From Promicromonospora sukumoe (GTDB taxonomy: Bacteria > Actinomycetota > Actinomycetes > Actinomycetales > Cellulomonadaceae), in assembly GCF_014137995.1 (NCBI RefSeq), contig NZ_JACGWV010000002.1, positions 496,001-560,000 on the forward strand: a DNA stretch of 64,000 bases, read 5' to 3'. The position numbers were made by a program, and so were the translations under genes. Below, piece after piece: positions 1 to 12,063 of the stretch; positions within the stretch are counted from its first letter, which is position 1; each line of letters begins with the position of its first letter. The notes beneath the pieces are model-generated. The model was given only the letters and a program-made list of their open reading frames with translations, ran no database searches and was not told where the DNA came from.

Positions 1-41
1 CGCCAGACCCGTACGAGACGCACGAAAGCCCCGCGAGACGG

Positions 42-53
42 CGAACCGCTTCG
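42..53. promoter_or_regulatory. second LacI-type operator-like site
   Basis: The 12-mer CGAACCGCTTCG differs at one base from the perfect palindrome CGAAGCGCTTCG at 174-185, 132 bp downstream. LacI-family sugar regulators often bind such CG-centred palindromes in pairs. A regulator gene may lie just outside the left window edge, but that is not visible. This could also be a chance match in GC-rich DNA. Confidence 0.4.
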
Positions 54-131
54 ACTGATTGCCCCTCCAATAGATGTACGTGGATGGACCCCGAACAAAC
101 CCGCCCTGCGGGTGACCGGTTTTAACAACCC

Positions 132-161
132 TTGACAGGCCGTCTCCCGTCTGTGAATGAT
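132..161 (+). promoter_or_regulatory. probable promoter of the sugar ABC/GH42 operon
   Basis: A perfect -35 hexamer TTGACA lies at 132-137. AATGAT (4 of 6 matches to TATAAT) lies at 156-161, with an 18-bp spacer. It is about 70 bp upstream of the chosen start of the substrate-binding lipoprotein. An operator-like palindrome follows directly at 174-185, where a bound repressor would block transcription start. The -10 assignment is inferred. Confidence 0.6.
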
Positions 162-173
162 GACGCCCATCAT

Positions 174-185
174 CGAAGCGCTTCG
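174..185. promoter_or_regulatory. LacI-family operator (CGAAGCGCTTCG)
   Basis: A perfect 12-bp palindrome with a central CG lies 12 bp downstream of the -10 box. This is the usual form and place of LacI/GalR-family operators in actinobacterial sugar operons (CelR-like sites have a GAGCGCTC core). It suggests repression of the transport, AKR and GH42 genes until a sugar inducer appears. The regulator itself is not in the window. Confidence 0.6.
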
Positions 186-233
186 CCAGAGACGGCGAGG
201 GGTTCACCGAACACGTCAAGGAAGATGTGCATG

Positions 234-1538
234 ATGCGTAGGACTATCCCGCTCGTGGCGACGGTCTCGGCCCTCGCCCTCACTCTCGCCGCCTGCTCCT
301 CGGGCGCTGCCTCCGGCGGTTCCGACGCCGCCGACGACGGCCCCATCACCCTCGACTACTGGGCCTGGGGTACCGCGCAGGAGCCCATGGTCGACGCCTG
401 GAACGCCGCGCACCCCGACATCCAGGTCAAGCGGACCGACGCCGGCGGCGGCACGGACTCCTCCGCCAAGCTGGTCACCGCGACGCGCGGCGGCAACGCG
501 CCCGACGTCGCGATCGTCGAGTACAACACCCTCCCGGCCATGATCGTGGCCGGCGTGGCCGCCGACATCTCCGGGAACGTCGACGGGCTGGACGCCGAGT
601 TCGCCCCCGGCGTGTGGAGCCAGGTCACCTTCGACGGCGCCACGTACGGCGTGCCGCAGGACGCCGGCCCCCAGGCCCTCACGTACAACAAGGCGAAGTT
701 CGACGAGCTCGGCATCGACGTGCCGACCACGTGGGACGAGTTCGCCGACGCGGCGGAGAAGGTCCACGAGGCGGACCCCGACTCGTACATCACCACCTTC
801 GCCCCGGCCGAGTTCGGCGGCTTCGCCGGGCTGGCGCAGCAGGCCGGCGCCGAGTGGTGGTCGGTCGACGGCGACGCGTGGACCGTGGACTTCGACGACG
901 ACGCGTCCGTGGCCGTCGCCGACTACTGGCAGGACCTGATCGACCGGGACCTGGTGCTGGCCGAGCCGCTGCTGACCCCCGAGTGGAACGCCAAGGTCAA
1001 CAAGGGCGAGGTGCTCTCGTGGCCCGCGGGCCTCTGGGCCGCGGGAGTCCTCTACGGCGTGGCCGAGGAGAGCGCCGGCGACTGGGCGATGGCACCGATG
1101 CCCCAGTGGACCGAGGGCGACCCCGCCGTCGCGTTCCAGGGCGGTTCCGCCGTCGTCGTCACGACGTCCACGGAGCACGCCGAGGCCGCCGCCGAGTTCG
1201 CGCGGTGGATGGGCACCGCCGACGAGGCGTCCGCCGCCCAGATCGAGCAGGGGCAGTACCCCGCGTCGCTGGCCGGGCAGGAGCTCACGCTGGAGAGCGA
1301 CGCGCCCCTGCTGACGCCGGAGCAGGACGACTACTGGCAGGTCGCGGCCGAGATCACCAAGGACACCATCCCGGAGATCAGCTGGGGCCCCAACGTGAAC
1401 GTCGCCTCGAGCGCCTTCCAGGACGCGATGTCGGCGGCCGTCACGAACGGCACCCCCCTGCGTGACGCCCTGACCGAGACCGAGGCCGAGGTGGTCGACG
1501 ACATGACCACCACGGGCTTCGAGGTCACCCAGAAGTGA
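234..1538 (+). CDS. carbohydrate ABC transporter substrate-binding lipoprotein (family 1)
   Basis: This is the extracellular sugar-binding lipoprotein of an ABC importer, about 434 aa. The N-terminus is a lipoprotein signal: MRR, a hydrophobic stretch and the lipobox LAAC, so the cysteine would be lipidated and the protein anchored outside the membrane. The mature part has the family 1 pattern (ITLDYWAWG near the start, TYGVPQDAGPQALTYNK in the hinge region). AAGGAAG at 218-224 lies upstream of two adjacent ATGs at 231 and 234, and either fits. An upstream ATG at 132 would sit inside the -35 box and is rejected. Two permease genes follow, and an operator-like palindrome precedes it. The cargo is probably an oligosaccharide released or used by the GH42 enzyme downstream. 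No ATPase gene is present in the cluster, so a shared MsiK-like ATPase is likely (inference). Confidence 0.88.
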   Translation: MRRTIPLVATVSALALTLAACSSGAASGGSDAADDGPITLDYWAWGTAQEPMVDAWNAAHPDIQVKRTDAGGGTDSSAKLVTATRGGNAPDVAIVEYNTLPAMIVAGVAADISGNVDGLDAEFAPGVWSQVTFDGATYGVPQDAGPQALTYNKAKFDELGIDVPTTWDEFADAAEKVHEADPDSYITTFAPAEFGGFAGLAQQAGAEWWSVDGDAWTVDFDDDASVAVADYWQDLIDRDLVLAEPLLTPEWNAKVNKGEVLSWPAGLWAAGVLYGVAEESAGDWAMAPMPQWTEGDPAVAFQGGSAVVVTTSTEHAEAAAEFARWMGTADEASAAQIEQGQYPASLAGQELTLESDAPLLTPEQDDYWQVAAEITKDTIPEISWGPNVNVASSAFQDAMSAAVTNGTPLRDALTETEAEVVDDMTTTGFEVTQK

Positions 1539-1591
1539 CTCCCGTGGCCGGCGGGCACCGCCGGCCACGGGGCTGCAAAGGAGTAGCCCAC

Positions 1592-2521
1592 ATGAGCGTT
1601 GCCACCGAGACGCCCGCGCGCCGCCCCGCGCGCCGGCGCTGGGGTGCCCCGGTCCTCTTCCTCCTGCCCGCGGCGGTGCTGTTCGTCGCGTTCCTCGCGA
1701 TCCCGATCTGCTACGCCGTGTGGCTGAGCTTCCGCGGCATGCGGGTGACGGGCGGCGGGCCGTTCGGCGTCCGCCAGGAGACCTGGGTGGGACTGGACAA
1801 CTACGTCGCGGCGTTCGCCGACCCCGAGCTCCTCGCGGGGTTCGGCCGGCTCGCGATCTACGGCGTCATCGCGGTGCCCCTCACGCTGGGGCTCGCGCTG
1901 ACCTTCGCGCTGCTGCTCGACCTGCCGCGCGTGCGGGGCGCCCGGTTCAGCCGGACCGCGATCTTCATCCCGTACGCGGTGCCGGGCGTGGTGGCGACGC
2001 TCCTGTGGGGCTTCCTCTACCTGCCGTCGACGAGCCCGGGCAACTGGATCCTCGAACGGGTCGGCCTGCCGGGCATCGACGCGCTGCACGGCCCGATGCT
2101 CTTCCCCGCGATCGCGAACATCGCGATCTGGGGCGGGGTCGGCTTCAACATGATCATCCTGTACACGTCCCTGCGGGGTATCCCGGCGGACGTGTACGAG
2201 GCGGCGCGGCTCGACGGCGCCAGCGAGTGGGACATCGCCTTCCGCATCAAGATCCCGCTCGTCGGGCCCGCCCTGGTGCTCACCGGCCTGTTCGCCCTCA
2301 TCGGCACCCTCCAGGTGTACGGCGAGCCCACCACGCTGCGCCCGATGACCAGCGAGATCTCCCAGACCTGGGTGCCGCTCATGCTGATCTACCGCGACGC
2401 CTTCACCCGGGACGACCTGTCGCTGGCCGCCGCCTCCTCGGTCGCCCTCGCCCTCGGCACGCTCGTCGTGTCGCTCGTCCTGCTGCGCGTGACGCAGAAG
2501 CGTTCGTTCGGAGAGTCCTGA
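1592..2521 (+). CDS. sugar ABC transporter permease, MalF type
   Basis: Inner-membrane permease of the sugar importer, 309 aa. It starts at the ATG at 1592 behind AAGGAG; an upstream in-frame start at 1535 has no such site. A cytoplasmic basic N-terminus is followed by six hydrophobic segments typical of the MalF/UgpA class. The coupling EAA loop is seen as YEAARLDGASEWDIAFRIKI, which contacts the ATPase. The stop overlaps the next start by one base (TGATG), so translation of the two permeases is probably coupled. Confidence 0.9.
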   Translation: MSVATETPARRPARRRWGAPVLFLLPAAVLFVAFLAIPICYAVWLSFRGMRVTGGGPFGVRQETWVGLDNYVAAFADPELLAGFGRLAIYGVIAVPLTLGLALTFALLLDLPRVRGARFSRTAIFIPYAVPGVVATLLWGFLYLPSTSPGNWILERVGLPGIDALHGPMLFPAIANIAIWGGVGFNMIILYTSLRGIPADVYEAARLDGASEWDIAFRIKIPLVGPALVLTGLFALIGTLQVYGEPTTLRPMTSEISQTWVPLMLIYRDAFTRDDLSLAAASSVALALGTLVVSLVLLRVTQKRSFGES

Positions 2522-3417
2522 TGAGCACCGCCACCGCACCCCGTCCCGTCAGCACCCGGCCGCTGGTCGCCGAGCGCCGGCGACCCCGCCCCCGCGCGGC
2601 CGTGCTGCCGACCGTCGCGCTCGTCCTCGGCGCGCTGTACTGCCTCGTGCCCGTGGTCTGGGTGCTGGTCGCCTCGACCAAGTCCAGCTCGGAGCTGTTC
2701 TCGACCTTCACGTTCCTGCCGGGCACCGGGCTGCTCGACAACCTGGGCGACCTGTTCGCCTACGGCGACGGCCAGTACGCGCAGTGGGCCCTGAACAGCC
2801 TCCTGTTCGCCGGGGTCGGCGCCGCCGCGTGCACCCTGGTCTCGACCATGGCCGGCTACGCGCTGGCGAAGTACGAGTTCCCGGGACGGCAGGTCGCGTT
2901 CTACGCGATCCTCGGCGGCGTGCTGCTGCCGGGCATCACGCTCGCCATCCCGCAGTACCTGCTGATGTCGAAGATCGGCCTGGCCGGCACCTACTGGTCG
3001 GTGCTGCTGCCGTGCCTCATCTCGCCCTTCGGCATCTTCCTCGCCCGCGTCTACGCCGGGTCCGCGGTGCCGACGGAGACCATCGAGGCGGCGCGGATCG
3101 ACGGCGCGAACGACGCGCGCGTCTTCGTCTCGGTGGCCCTGCCCATGATGATCCCGGGCATGGTGACGGTCTTCCTCCTGCAGTTCGTGGGCATCTGGAA
3201 CAACTTCCTGCTGCCGTTCATCATGCTGTCGGACGAGCGGATATACCCCCTGACCGTGGGCCTCTACACGCTGCTGTCCAAGGGTTCCGGCACGCCGTCG
3301 CTCTACACGCTGGCGATCATCGGCTCGGCCGTGGCGATCATCCCGCTCGTCGTGATGATGCTCGTGCTCCAGCGCTACTGGCGCCTCGACCTGATCAGCG
3401 GCGGGCTCAAGGGATGA
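2521..3417 (+). CDS. sugar ABC transporter permease, MalG type
   Basis: Second permease subunit of the importer, 298 aa. It has an N-terminal membrane segment (AVLPTVALVLGALYCLVPVV) and the MalG-type EAA loop EAARIDGANDARVFVSVALP. It would pair with the preceding MalF-type subunit to form the channel. The ATG overlaps the upstream stop by one base. Its own stop overlaps the start of the aldo/keto reductase by four bases (ATGA), so the enzyme gene belongs to the same operon. Confidence 0.9.
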   Translation: MSTATAPRPVSTRPLVAERRRPRPRAAVLPTVALVLGALYCLVPVVWVLVASTKSSSELFSTFTFLPGTGLLDNLGDLFAYGDGQYAQWALNSLLFAGVGAAACTLVSTMAGYALAKYEFPGRQVAFYAILGGVLLPGITLAIPQYLLMSKIGLAGTYWSVLLPCLISPFGIFLARVYAGSAVPTETIEAARIDGANDARVFVSVALPMMIPGMVTVFLLQFVGIWNNFLLPFIMLSDERIYPLTVGLYTLLSKGSGTPSLYTLAIIGSAVAIIPLVVMMLVLQRYWRLDLISGGLKG

Positions 3418-4370
3418 GCGGCACAGCGAGCGACCCGGCGTCCGGCCCGGTGCCCGGGATCACCGACCGCGCGCTGGGGACGACCGGGCTGCGCGTGCCC
3501 GCCCTGGTGCTCGGGACAGCCGGCCTCGGCCGCAAGGTCGACGAGCCCACCGCGGCCGAGGTGCTCCGCGCGGCGGCCGCGGCAGGCTGGCGCACCTGGG
3601 ACACGAGCAACGAGTACGGCGACGCCGAGGCGCGCATCGGCTCGGCGCTCGACGGCCTGGCCGACGTCCAGGTGCTCACCAAGGCCGACCCCTTGCCCGG
3701 CTCCGCCGACTTCTCGGGCGACCGGGTCCGGGCGTCCGTCGCCGAGTCCCTCGAACGCCTGCGCCTCGACCGCCTCCCGCTGGTGCACCTGCACGACCCG
3801 GAGCGCATCTCGTTCGACGACGCCATGGCCCCGGACGGCCCCGTCCGGGCGCTGCTCGACCTGCGCGACGCCGGCACGATCGAGCACCTCGGCGTCGCCG
3901 GCGGGCCGATCGGCCTCCTGCGGCGGTACGTCCGCACCGGCGAGTTCGAGGCCGTGGTGACCCACAACCGGCTCACGCTCCTGGACCGGTCGGCAGAGAC
4001 CCTGCTGGAGGACTGCGCCGAGCGCGGGATCGGCGTGCTGAACGCCGCCCCGTTCGGCGGGGGTGCGCTCGCCGACGACGACGGGCCGGTGCGCAGCTAC
4101 CACTACCGCGACGCCGACGCCGCCCAGCGGGACGCCGTCCTGCGCATCCGCGAGATCGCCCGCGCCGCCGGTGTCCCCGTGGGCGCCCTCGCCGTGCGGG
4201 CGAGCGTCCGCGACCCGCGGGTCGCGGCGACCATCGTCGGCGTGTCGAGCACGGCCCAGCTCGCGCAGGTCACGGCCTGGGCGGCCATCCCGGTGCCCGA
4301 CGACGTCTGGCCGGACCTCGACGCCGCGCTGCCCGACCCCGCCCACTGGGCCGGCGAGCTCGGGCGCTAG
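3414..4370 (+). CDS. aldo/keto reductase, aldose 1-dehydrogenase-like
   Basis: NAD(P)-dependent oxidoreductase of the AKR superfamily, 318 aa, with a TIM-barrel pattern. The predicted catalytic tetrad is D63 and Y68 (in WDTSNEYG), K90 (LTKADP) and H127 (LVHLHDP). The N-terminal LGTTGLRVPALVLGTAGLG and the C-terminal VRASVRDPRVAATIVGVSS resemble the L-fucose/D-threo-aldose 1-dehydrogenase branch, which oxidises free aldoses at C1 to lactones. The start overlaps the permease stop (ATGA). It lies between a sugar importer and a GH42 enzyme, so the substrate may be a monosaccharide released by the glycosidase. That substrate is inferred; the fold and superfamily are clear. Confidence 0.82.
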   Translation: MSGTASDPASGPVPGITDRALGTTGLRVPALVLGTAGLGRKVDEPTAAEVLRAAAAAGWRTWDTSNEYGDAEARIGSALDGLADVQVLTKADPLPGSADFSGDRVRASVAESLERLRLDRLPLVHLHDPERISFDDAMAPDGPVRALLDLRDAGTIEHLGVAGGPIGLLRRYVRTGEFEAVVTHNRLTLLDRSAETLLEDCAERGIGVLNAAPFGGGALADDDGPVRSYHYRDADAAQRDAVLRIREIARAAGVPVGALAVRASVRDPRVAATIVGVSSTAQLAQVTAWAAIPVPDDVWPDLDAALPDPAHWAGELGR

Positions 4371-4421
4371 CCCGCCCCCGCCCCACCCGTACAGACCGCA
4401 CCGCCGACCCGAGGACGAACC

Positions 4422-6449
4422 ATGACTGCCCCCTTCGCACCCGCGCGCCTGCTCTTCGGCGGCGACTACAACCCCGAGCAGTGGCCCCGCGACGTCTGGG
4501 ACGAGGACATGGCGCTCATGCGCCGGGCGGGTGTCAACACGGTGACCATCGGCGTCTTCTCGTGGGCCGCCCTGGAGCCCCGCGAGGGCGAGTTCGAGCC
4601 GGGCTGGCTGGACGACGTCGTCGCGCTGCTTGACGCCCAGGAGATCGGCTTCTTCCTGGCGACGCCCACCGCGTCCCCGCCCCCGTGGTTCACCAAGGCG
4701 CACCCCGACGCGCTGCCGGTGCGCCCCGACGGCACGCAGCTCTGGCACGGGTCGCGCGACACGTACGCAATCAGCGCTCCCGCCTACCGGGAGGCGGCGC
4801 GGCGCGTCGCCCGGTTCCTCGCCGAGCGGTACGGCAGCCACCCGCGCCTGCGCGGCTGGCACGTGCACAACGAGTACGGCACGGTCGACCACGGCCCGCA
4901 CGCCGCGGCCGCCTTCCGGCGCTGGCTGCGAGCACGGTACGGCTCCCTGGCCGCGCTGAACGACGCCTGGTACACGGCGTTCTGGTCCCAGCGGTACGAC
5001 GACTGGGACGAGATCGTGCCGCCCCGCGCCACGCAGTACCTGCACAACCCGGCGCAGGTCGTGGACTTCAAGCGGTTCTGCTCCGCCGAGATGCTCGCCG
5101 CGTACACCGAGCAGCGCGACGAGATCCGCGCGACCGGCTCGTCCGCGCCGGTCACGACCAACTTCATGCTGCCCACCTGGAACCACCTGGACCAGTGGGA
5201 GTGGAGCGACGAGCTGGACCTCGTCTCGGTGGACCACTACCTCGACACGCCCGGCCCCGACGGCGAGGCGCACGTCGCGTACGGCGCCGACCTGACCCGG
5301 TCCTGGGGCGAGGGGCCGTGGCTGCTCATGGAGCAGAGCGCCGCCGGCATCCGCGACGGCCGCCGGCAGGCCTTCAAGGACCCCGACCGGATGATCCGCA
5401 ACTCGCTCGGGTACGTGGCCCGGGGCTCCCAGGGCGCGCTGTTCTTCCAGTGGCGCGCGTCGGCCGGTGGCTCCGAGACCTGGCACAGCGCGATGGTGCC
5501 GCACTCCGGCCCGGAGAGCCGCACGTACGAGGGCGTCGTCGAGCTGGGCACGCTCCTCGACCGCCTCCAGGAGGTGGCCGCGCCGCCCGCCGAGGGACCG
5601 GTCGTGGCGGCCGACGTCGCCGTGCTCTGGGACGCCGCCGGCTGGTGGTCGCTGGAGACGCCGCACCTGCCGAACGACGACCTCGACTACGCGACCGAGG
5701 CCCGGGCGACGCACCGCGCCCTCTGGCGCGCCGGGGTGGCCGTCGACTTCGTGCGGTCCGGGGCCGACGTCGCGCGGTACCGCGTGCTGTTCGTGCCGAC
5801 CCTCATGGCGCTGGACGACGCCATGGTGGCCTGGCTGACCCGGTACGTCGAGGACGGCGGGCACCTGGTCGTCGGGCGGTTCACGGGTGTGGCGGACGAG
5901 CACGAGCGCGTGGTCCCGGGCGGCTACCCCGGGCGCCTGCGCGACCTGCTGGGCGTCCGGGTCACCGAGCACCTGCCGCTCGCGCCCGGGGACACCCAGG
6001 AGCTGAGCGACGGGTCCGTGGTCGGCCAGTGGACCGAGCGGATGGAGGCGACCGGCGCGAAGGTCGTGGCGCACTACACGGAGGGGCCCCTCGCCGGCTC
6101 CCCCGCGGTCACCCGCCGCACCGTCGGGGACGGGGCCGCCGTGTATGTCTCGGCGGGGCTGGTCCAGGAGTCGTGGGACGCGTTCGTCGCCACGGTGCTC
6201 GCCGAGCGCGCCGTGCGGGCCGTGGTGCCCGAGGCGGTCGGCACCGGGCTGGAGGCGGTGCGCCGGCGCGGCGCCGAGGCCACCTACCTCTTCCTGCTCC
6301 ACCACGGCGAGCGGCCGCTGCGGGTGGCCGGGGCGGGACACGACCTCGTGTCCGACGGACCGGCCGAGGACGGCATCGTCATCGCGCCGGGCGGCTACGC
6401 CGTCGTCCGGGAGGCGCCGGGCGCGACCTGGTCGGTGACCCCGGCCTAG
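4422..6449 (+). CDS. GH42 beta-galactosidase (or alpha-L-arabinopyranosidase-like)
   Basis: Intracellular glycoside hydrolase of family 42, 675 aa, which is the normal length, with no signal peptide. The opening motif [13 protein letters not shown] is diagnostic. The predicted acid/base is E151 in HVHNEYG and the nucleophile is E304 in LLMEQSA. After the acid/base residue, many GH42 enzymes carry a zinc-binding cysteine cluster; here the matching stretch ([13 protein letters not shown]) has no cysteines. The trimerisation domain and the C-terminal beta domain follow in the usual order. It is the last gene of the sugar operon, 51 bp after the AKR stop. Its TAG stop overlaps the stop of nucS on the other strand in a shared CTAG. 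Exact substrate specificity cannot be read from sequence. Confidence 0.92.
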   Translation: MTAPFAPARLLFGGDYNPEQWPRDVWDEDMALMRRAGVNTVTIGVFSWAALEPREGEFEPGWLDDVVALLDAQEIGFFLATPTASPPPWFTKAHPDALPVRPDGTQLWHGSRDTYAISAPAYREAARRVARFLAERYGSHPRLRGWHVHNEYGTVDHGPHAAAAFRRWLRARYGSLAALNDAWYTAFWSQRYDDWDEIVPPRATQYLHNPAQVVDFKRFCSAEMLAAYTEQRDEIRATGSSAPVTTNFMLPTWNHLDQWEWSDELDLVSVDHYLDTPGPDGEAHVAYGADLTRSWGEGPWLLMEQSAAGIRDGRRQAFKDPDRMIRNSLGYVARGSQGALFFQWRASAGGSETWHSAMVPHSGPESRTYEGVVELGTLLDRLQEVAAPPAEGPVVAADVAVLWDAAGWWSLETPHLPNDDLDYATEARATHRALWRAGVAVDFVRSGADVARYRVLFVPTLMALDDAMVAWLTRYVEDGGHLVVGRFTGVADEHERVVPGGYPGRLRDLLGVRVTEHLPLAPGDTQELSDGSVVGQWTERMEATGAKVVAHYTEGPLAGSPAVTRRTVGDGAAVYVSAGLVQESWDAFVATVLAERAVRAVVPEAVGTGLEAVRRRGAEATYLFLLHHGERPLRVAGAGHDLVSDGPAEDGIVIAPGGYAVVREAPGATWSVTPA

Positions 6450-7141
6450 AAGAGGCGCGTGGTCGGGTCGTCGACGCCGCGCATCGCGTCGTAGTCCAGG
6501 AGGAGGGTCGCGATACCGCGGTCCTTCGCCAGGACGCGCGCCTGCGGCTTGATCTCCTGCGCCGCGTAGACGCCGCGCACCGGGGCCAGCAGCGGGTCCC
6601 GGTTCAGCAGCTCCAGGTACCTCGTGAGCTGCTCGACGCCGTCGATGTCGCCGCGGCGCTTGATCTCCACCGCCACGGTGGAGCCCGAGCCGTCCCGCGC
6701 GAGGATGTCCACCGGGCCGATGGCCGTGGGGTACTCGCGGCGCACCAGGGTGTGCCCGTCGCCCAGCAGCGCGATCTGCTCGGCGAGCAGCTCCTGCAGG
6801 TGCGCCTCCACGCCGTCCTTCACGAGGCCCGGGTCGATGCCCAGGTCGTGGGCGGAGTCGTGGTGCACGGTGAACAGCTCGACCTCGAGCCGGTCGTCCG
6901 ACTTGGCGTGCTGGACGGTCCAGACCTCGGTGACGCCGCGCTCGGCGGCCTCCTCGGACGGCTCGCGCACCGCCAGGGTGCACGGGGGGCTCATCCAGTT
7001 CAGCGGCTTGTACGAGCCGCCGTCCGAGTGGATCAGCACGCTGCCGTCGGCCTTGACCACGAGCAGCCGCGTCGCCTGCGGGAGCATCGCGGTCAGGCGG
7101 CCCGTGTAGAGGGCGGAGCAGTCTGCCACGACCAGCCGCAT
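6446..7141 (-). CDS. nucS: mismatch-specific endonuclease NucS/EndoMS
   Basis: NucS (231 aa) cuts both strands at mismatches and gives actinobacteria, which lack MutS/MutL, a mismatch-repair route; it works with the sliding clamp. The N-terminus reads [16 protein letters not shown] and the C-terminal nuclease domain keeps [20 protein letters not shown], containing the D, E and K of a PD-(D/E)xK-type site (IDILA and AVEIKRR in relatives). The last residues TTRLF resemble the clamp-binding tail of known NucS. The ATG overlaps the upstream DUF2550 stop by one base, and the location just after atpC-DUF2550 is standard in actinobacteria. A longer reading frame extends to 7378 but gives unrelated N-terminal sequence, so the ATG at 7141 is used. 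Confidence 0.93.
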   Translation of the reverse strand: MRLVVADCSALYTGRLTAMLPQATRLLVVKADGSVLIHSDGGSYKPLNWMSPPCTLAVREPSEEAAERGVTEVWTVQHAKSDDRLEVELFTVHHDSAHDLGIDPGLVKDGVEAHLQELLAEQIALLGDGHTLVRREYPTAIGPVDILARDGSGSTVAVEIKRRGDIDGVEQLTRYLELLNRDPLLAPVRGVYAAQEIKPQARVLAKDRGIATLLLDYDAMRGVDDPTTRLF

Positions 7142-7566
7142 CAGAGAACCAGATCCTGTCGTCCGGGAGGGGCGGCCTCGAGCCAGGAGGCGAGGCCGAA
7201 GTAGTCGCCGGCAGCGAGGTCGAGCTCGAAGTCGAGCCCGTCGTACCGGCACTGGACGAGGTAGTGGTCGCCCTGACCACGCTCGTCCGGGTCCAGCGGG
7301 GTGCGGCTCGTCACGACGAGCCGCTCCCGGTACCACGTGCGGGCCGGACGGGGTGACAGCGACCAGCACCGCCACCACTCGATCCGGCCCACCGCGTACT
7401 GCGCGATGCCCGGCGTCCAGGACCCCTCGGGGTTACCTGTCGCCCGGGCCGCGCAGTTGAACGAACCCACCCTGCGGGAGAGGGTGCGCAGCCGGGAGAT
7501 CCCGGCCGCGAGCACGAGCGCGAGCGCCCCGAGTACCGCAATCGCGATCCATACGACGCCCGGCAC
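7141..7566 (-). CDS. DUF2550 family membrane-anchored protein
   Basis: A 141-aa protein with one N-terminal transmembrane helix ([20 protein letters not shown]) and a soluble remainder containing [20 protein letters not shown] and a C-terminal [11 protein letters not shown]. This matches the DUF2550 proteins found between atpC and nucS in many actinobacteria. Function is unknown. It lies 10 bp after the atpC stop and overlaps nucS by one base, so it is cotranscribed with both. A role in ATP synthase or in NucS action has not been shown. Confidence 0.82.
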   Translation of the reverse strand: MPGVVWIAIAVLGALALVLAAGISRLRTLSRRVGSFNCAARATGNPEGSWTPGIAQYAVGRIEWWRCWSLSPRPARTWYRERLVVTSRTPLDPDERGQGDHYLVQCRYDGLDFELDLAAGDYFGLASWLEAAPPGRQDLVL

Positions 7567-7576
7567 GCGCTCGCCC

Positions 7577-7837
7577 TCAGACCAGGGAGATCTCGTCGAC
7601 CACGAGGGTGACGAGGTTGTTGTCGACGGACATGAAGCCGCCGGTGACCTGGGCCTCGACGGCCGGTCCCGACGCCGTGTCCACCTTGATGGTGCCGGGG
7701 CGAAGCACTGCCAGCAGCGGCGTGTGGTTCGCCAGGATGCCGATCTGGCCGTCCGCAGACGGCGCGCTCACCTGGGTCGCCGCACCGCTCCAGACCTTGC
7801 GGTCCAGGGACACGAGGTCCACGCTCAGCTCTGCCAC
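7577..7837 (-). CDS. atpC: F1 ATP synthase epsilon subunit
   Basis: Epsilon subunit of the F1 central stalk, 86 aa. This is the short actinobacterial form: the N-terminal beta-sandwich (ELSVDLVSLDRKVWSGAA, GQIGILANHTPLLAVLRPG) is present and the C-terminal helical hairpin is essentially missing. Translation starts at GTG 7837 behind a GGAAGGAG site. The short form would limit epsilon-type autoinhibition (inference from family knowledge). It is the last ATP synthase gene, 104 bp after atpD. Confidence 0.95.
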   Translation of the reverse strand: MAELSVDLVSLDRKVWSGAATQVSAPSADGQIGILANHTPLLAVLRPGTIKVDTASGPAVEAQVTGGFMSVDNNLVTLVVDEISLV

Positions 7838-7941
7838 GAGAGCTCCTTCCGATGTAGCGGGCGTGCTGCCGCCCCTGCCGGGTTGCCCGAGTCTAAGGGG
7901 TCCGGCGGGGCGGCATCACGCACGGGGGGACGTACGAGACC

Positions 7942-10375
<2,434 letters not shown>

Positions 10376-10378
10376 GGG

Positions 10379-12007
10379 TCAGGCCTTCTTCTTGACGACG
10401 ACCTGTGCCTGCTCGACGTCGACGGGGCCACCCTCGACCTCACCACCGACGAGCGCGGTGCCGTCGGCCCGCTGGAAGCCGGCGCGGAAGTCCTCGACGG
10501 CGGCGCTGAGCGCCTCCTCCGTCGCGGGCTCCAGCTTGCCGCTCTCACGGATCGACGAGAGCACGTCCGTCTTGCGGCGCAGGTGGTCCAGCAGCTCGGA
10601 CTCGAACCGCTTGACGTCCTCGACCGCGACGTCGTCCAGCTTGCCCTTGGTACCGGCCCACACGGCCGCGACCTGGTCCTCGACCGCGTACGGCGAGTAC
10701 TGGGGCTGCTTGAGCAGCTCCGTCAGGACGGCGCCGCGCTGCAGCTGCGCGCGGGACGCCGCGTCGAGGTCGGACGCGAACATCGCGAACGCCTCGAGCG
10801 AGCGGAACTGCGCCAGCTCCAGCTTCAGCGTGCCGGAGACCTTCTTCATCGCCTTGATCTGCGCGTCGCCACCGACTCGGGAGACCGAGATACCGACGTC
10901 CACGGCGGGACGCTGGTCGGCGTTGAACAGGTCGGACTGCAGGAAGATCTGCCCGTCCGTGATGGAGATGACGTTGGTCGGGATGTACGCCGAGACGTCG
11001 TTCGCCTTGGTCTCGATGATCGGCAGACCGGTCATCGAGCCCGCGCCCAGCTCGTCCGAGAGCTTCGCACAACGCTCGAGCAGACGGGAGTGCAGGTAGA
11101 ACACGTCACCCGGGTAGGCCTCGCGGCCCGGCGGACGGCGCAGCAGCAGCGACACGGCACGGTAGGCCTCGGCCTGCTTCGACAGGTCGTCGAAGACGAC
11201 GAGCACGTGCTTGCCCTGGTACATCCAGTGCTGGCCGATGGCCGAGCCGGTGTACGGGGCGAGGTACTTGAAGCCCGCGGGGTCGGACGCCGGAGCCGCG
11301 ACGATGGTCGTGTACTCGAGCGCGCCGGCCTCCTCGAGGGCGCCACGCACCGAGGCGATGGTCGAGCCCTTCTGACCGATCGCGACGTAGATGCAGCGCA
11401 CCTGCTTGCTGGGGTCGCCGGACTCCCAGTTCGCCTTCTGGTTGATGATCGTGTCGATCGCGATCGCCGTCTTGCCGGTCTGGCGGTCGCCGATGATCAG
11501 CTGACGCTGACCACGGCCGATCGGGATCATCGAGTCGATCGCCTTGATGCCGGTCTGCAGCGGCTCGTGCACCGACTTGCGCTGCATGACGCCGGGCGCC
11601 TGCAGCTCCAGGGCACGGATGCCCTCGGTGGCGATCTCGCCCAGGCCGTCGATGGGGACGCCCAGCGGGTCGACCACGCGGCCGAGGTAGCCCTCGCCCA
11701 CGGGGACCGAGAGCACCTCACCGGTACGGCGGACCTCCTGGCCCTCCTCGATGCCGGTGAACTCGCCCAGGACGACCACACCGATCTCGCGGACGTCCAG
11801 GTTCTGCGCGAGGCCGAGGGTGCCGTCCTCGAAGCGCAGCAGCTCGTTGGCCATCACGCCAGGCAGGCCCTCGACGCGGGCGATGCCGTCCGCGGCGTAC
11901 GCGACGCGGCCCACCTCCTCGGTGACCGCTTCCTGGGGCTCGTAGGCCTTCACGAAGCTGTCCAGTGCGGCCCGGACCTCGTCCGGCCGGATCGTCAGCT
12001 CAGCCAT
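10379..12007 (-). CDS. atpA: F1 ATP synthase alpha subunit
   Basis: Non-catalytic nucleotide-binding alpha subunit, 542 aa. The Walker A motif is [13 protein letters not shown], with [11 protein letters not shown] in the Walker B region. It alternates with beta in the F1 head. The C-terminus has a tail of about 20 residues ending in VVKKKA, slightly longer than in E. coli but common in actinobacteria. It starts at ATG 12007 and is 56 bp downstream of atpH. Confidence 0.98.
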   Translation of the reverse strand: MAELTIRPDEVRAALDSFVKAYEPQEAVTEEVGRVAYAADGIARVEGLPGVMANELLRFEDGTLGLAQNLDVREIGVVVLGEFTGIEEGQEVRRTGEVLSVPVGEGYLGRVVDPLGVPIDGLGEIATEGIRALELQAPGVMQRKSVHEPLQTGIKAIDSMIPIGRGQRQLIIGDRQTGKTAIAIDTIINQKANWESGDPSKQVRCIYVAIGQKGSTIASVRGALEEAGALEYTTIVAAPASDPAGFKYLAPYTGSAIGQHWMYQGKHVLVVFDDLSKQAEAYRAVSLLLRRPPGREAYPGDVFYLHSRLLERCAKLSDELGAGSMTGLPIIETKANDVSAYIPTNVISITDGQIFLQSDLFNADQRPAVDVGISVSRVGGDAQIKAMKKVSGTLKLELAQFRSLEAFAMFASDLDAASRAQLQRGAVLTELLKQPQYSPYAVEDQVAAVWAGTKGKLDDVAVEDVKRFESELLDHLRRKTDVLSSIRESGKLEPATEEALSAAVEDFRAGFQRADGTALVGGEVEGGPVDVEQAQVVVKKKA

Positions 12008-12063
12008 TGCTCTTCTCCTGTCGTGGCCGCGAAAGCCGCGGCGGAAGGTTCTTGTTCACGTTT

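Noticed and set aside
3375..7280. Very long minus-strand open frame (1301 aa) opposite the AKR and GH42 genes
   Set aside because: It runs antisense to clear enzyme genes with low-complexity Arg/Gly/Ala content. Long empty frames are expected at this G+C level; only its end shares the real nucS region, in another frame.
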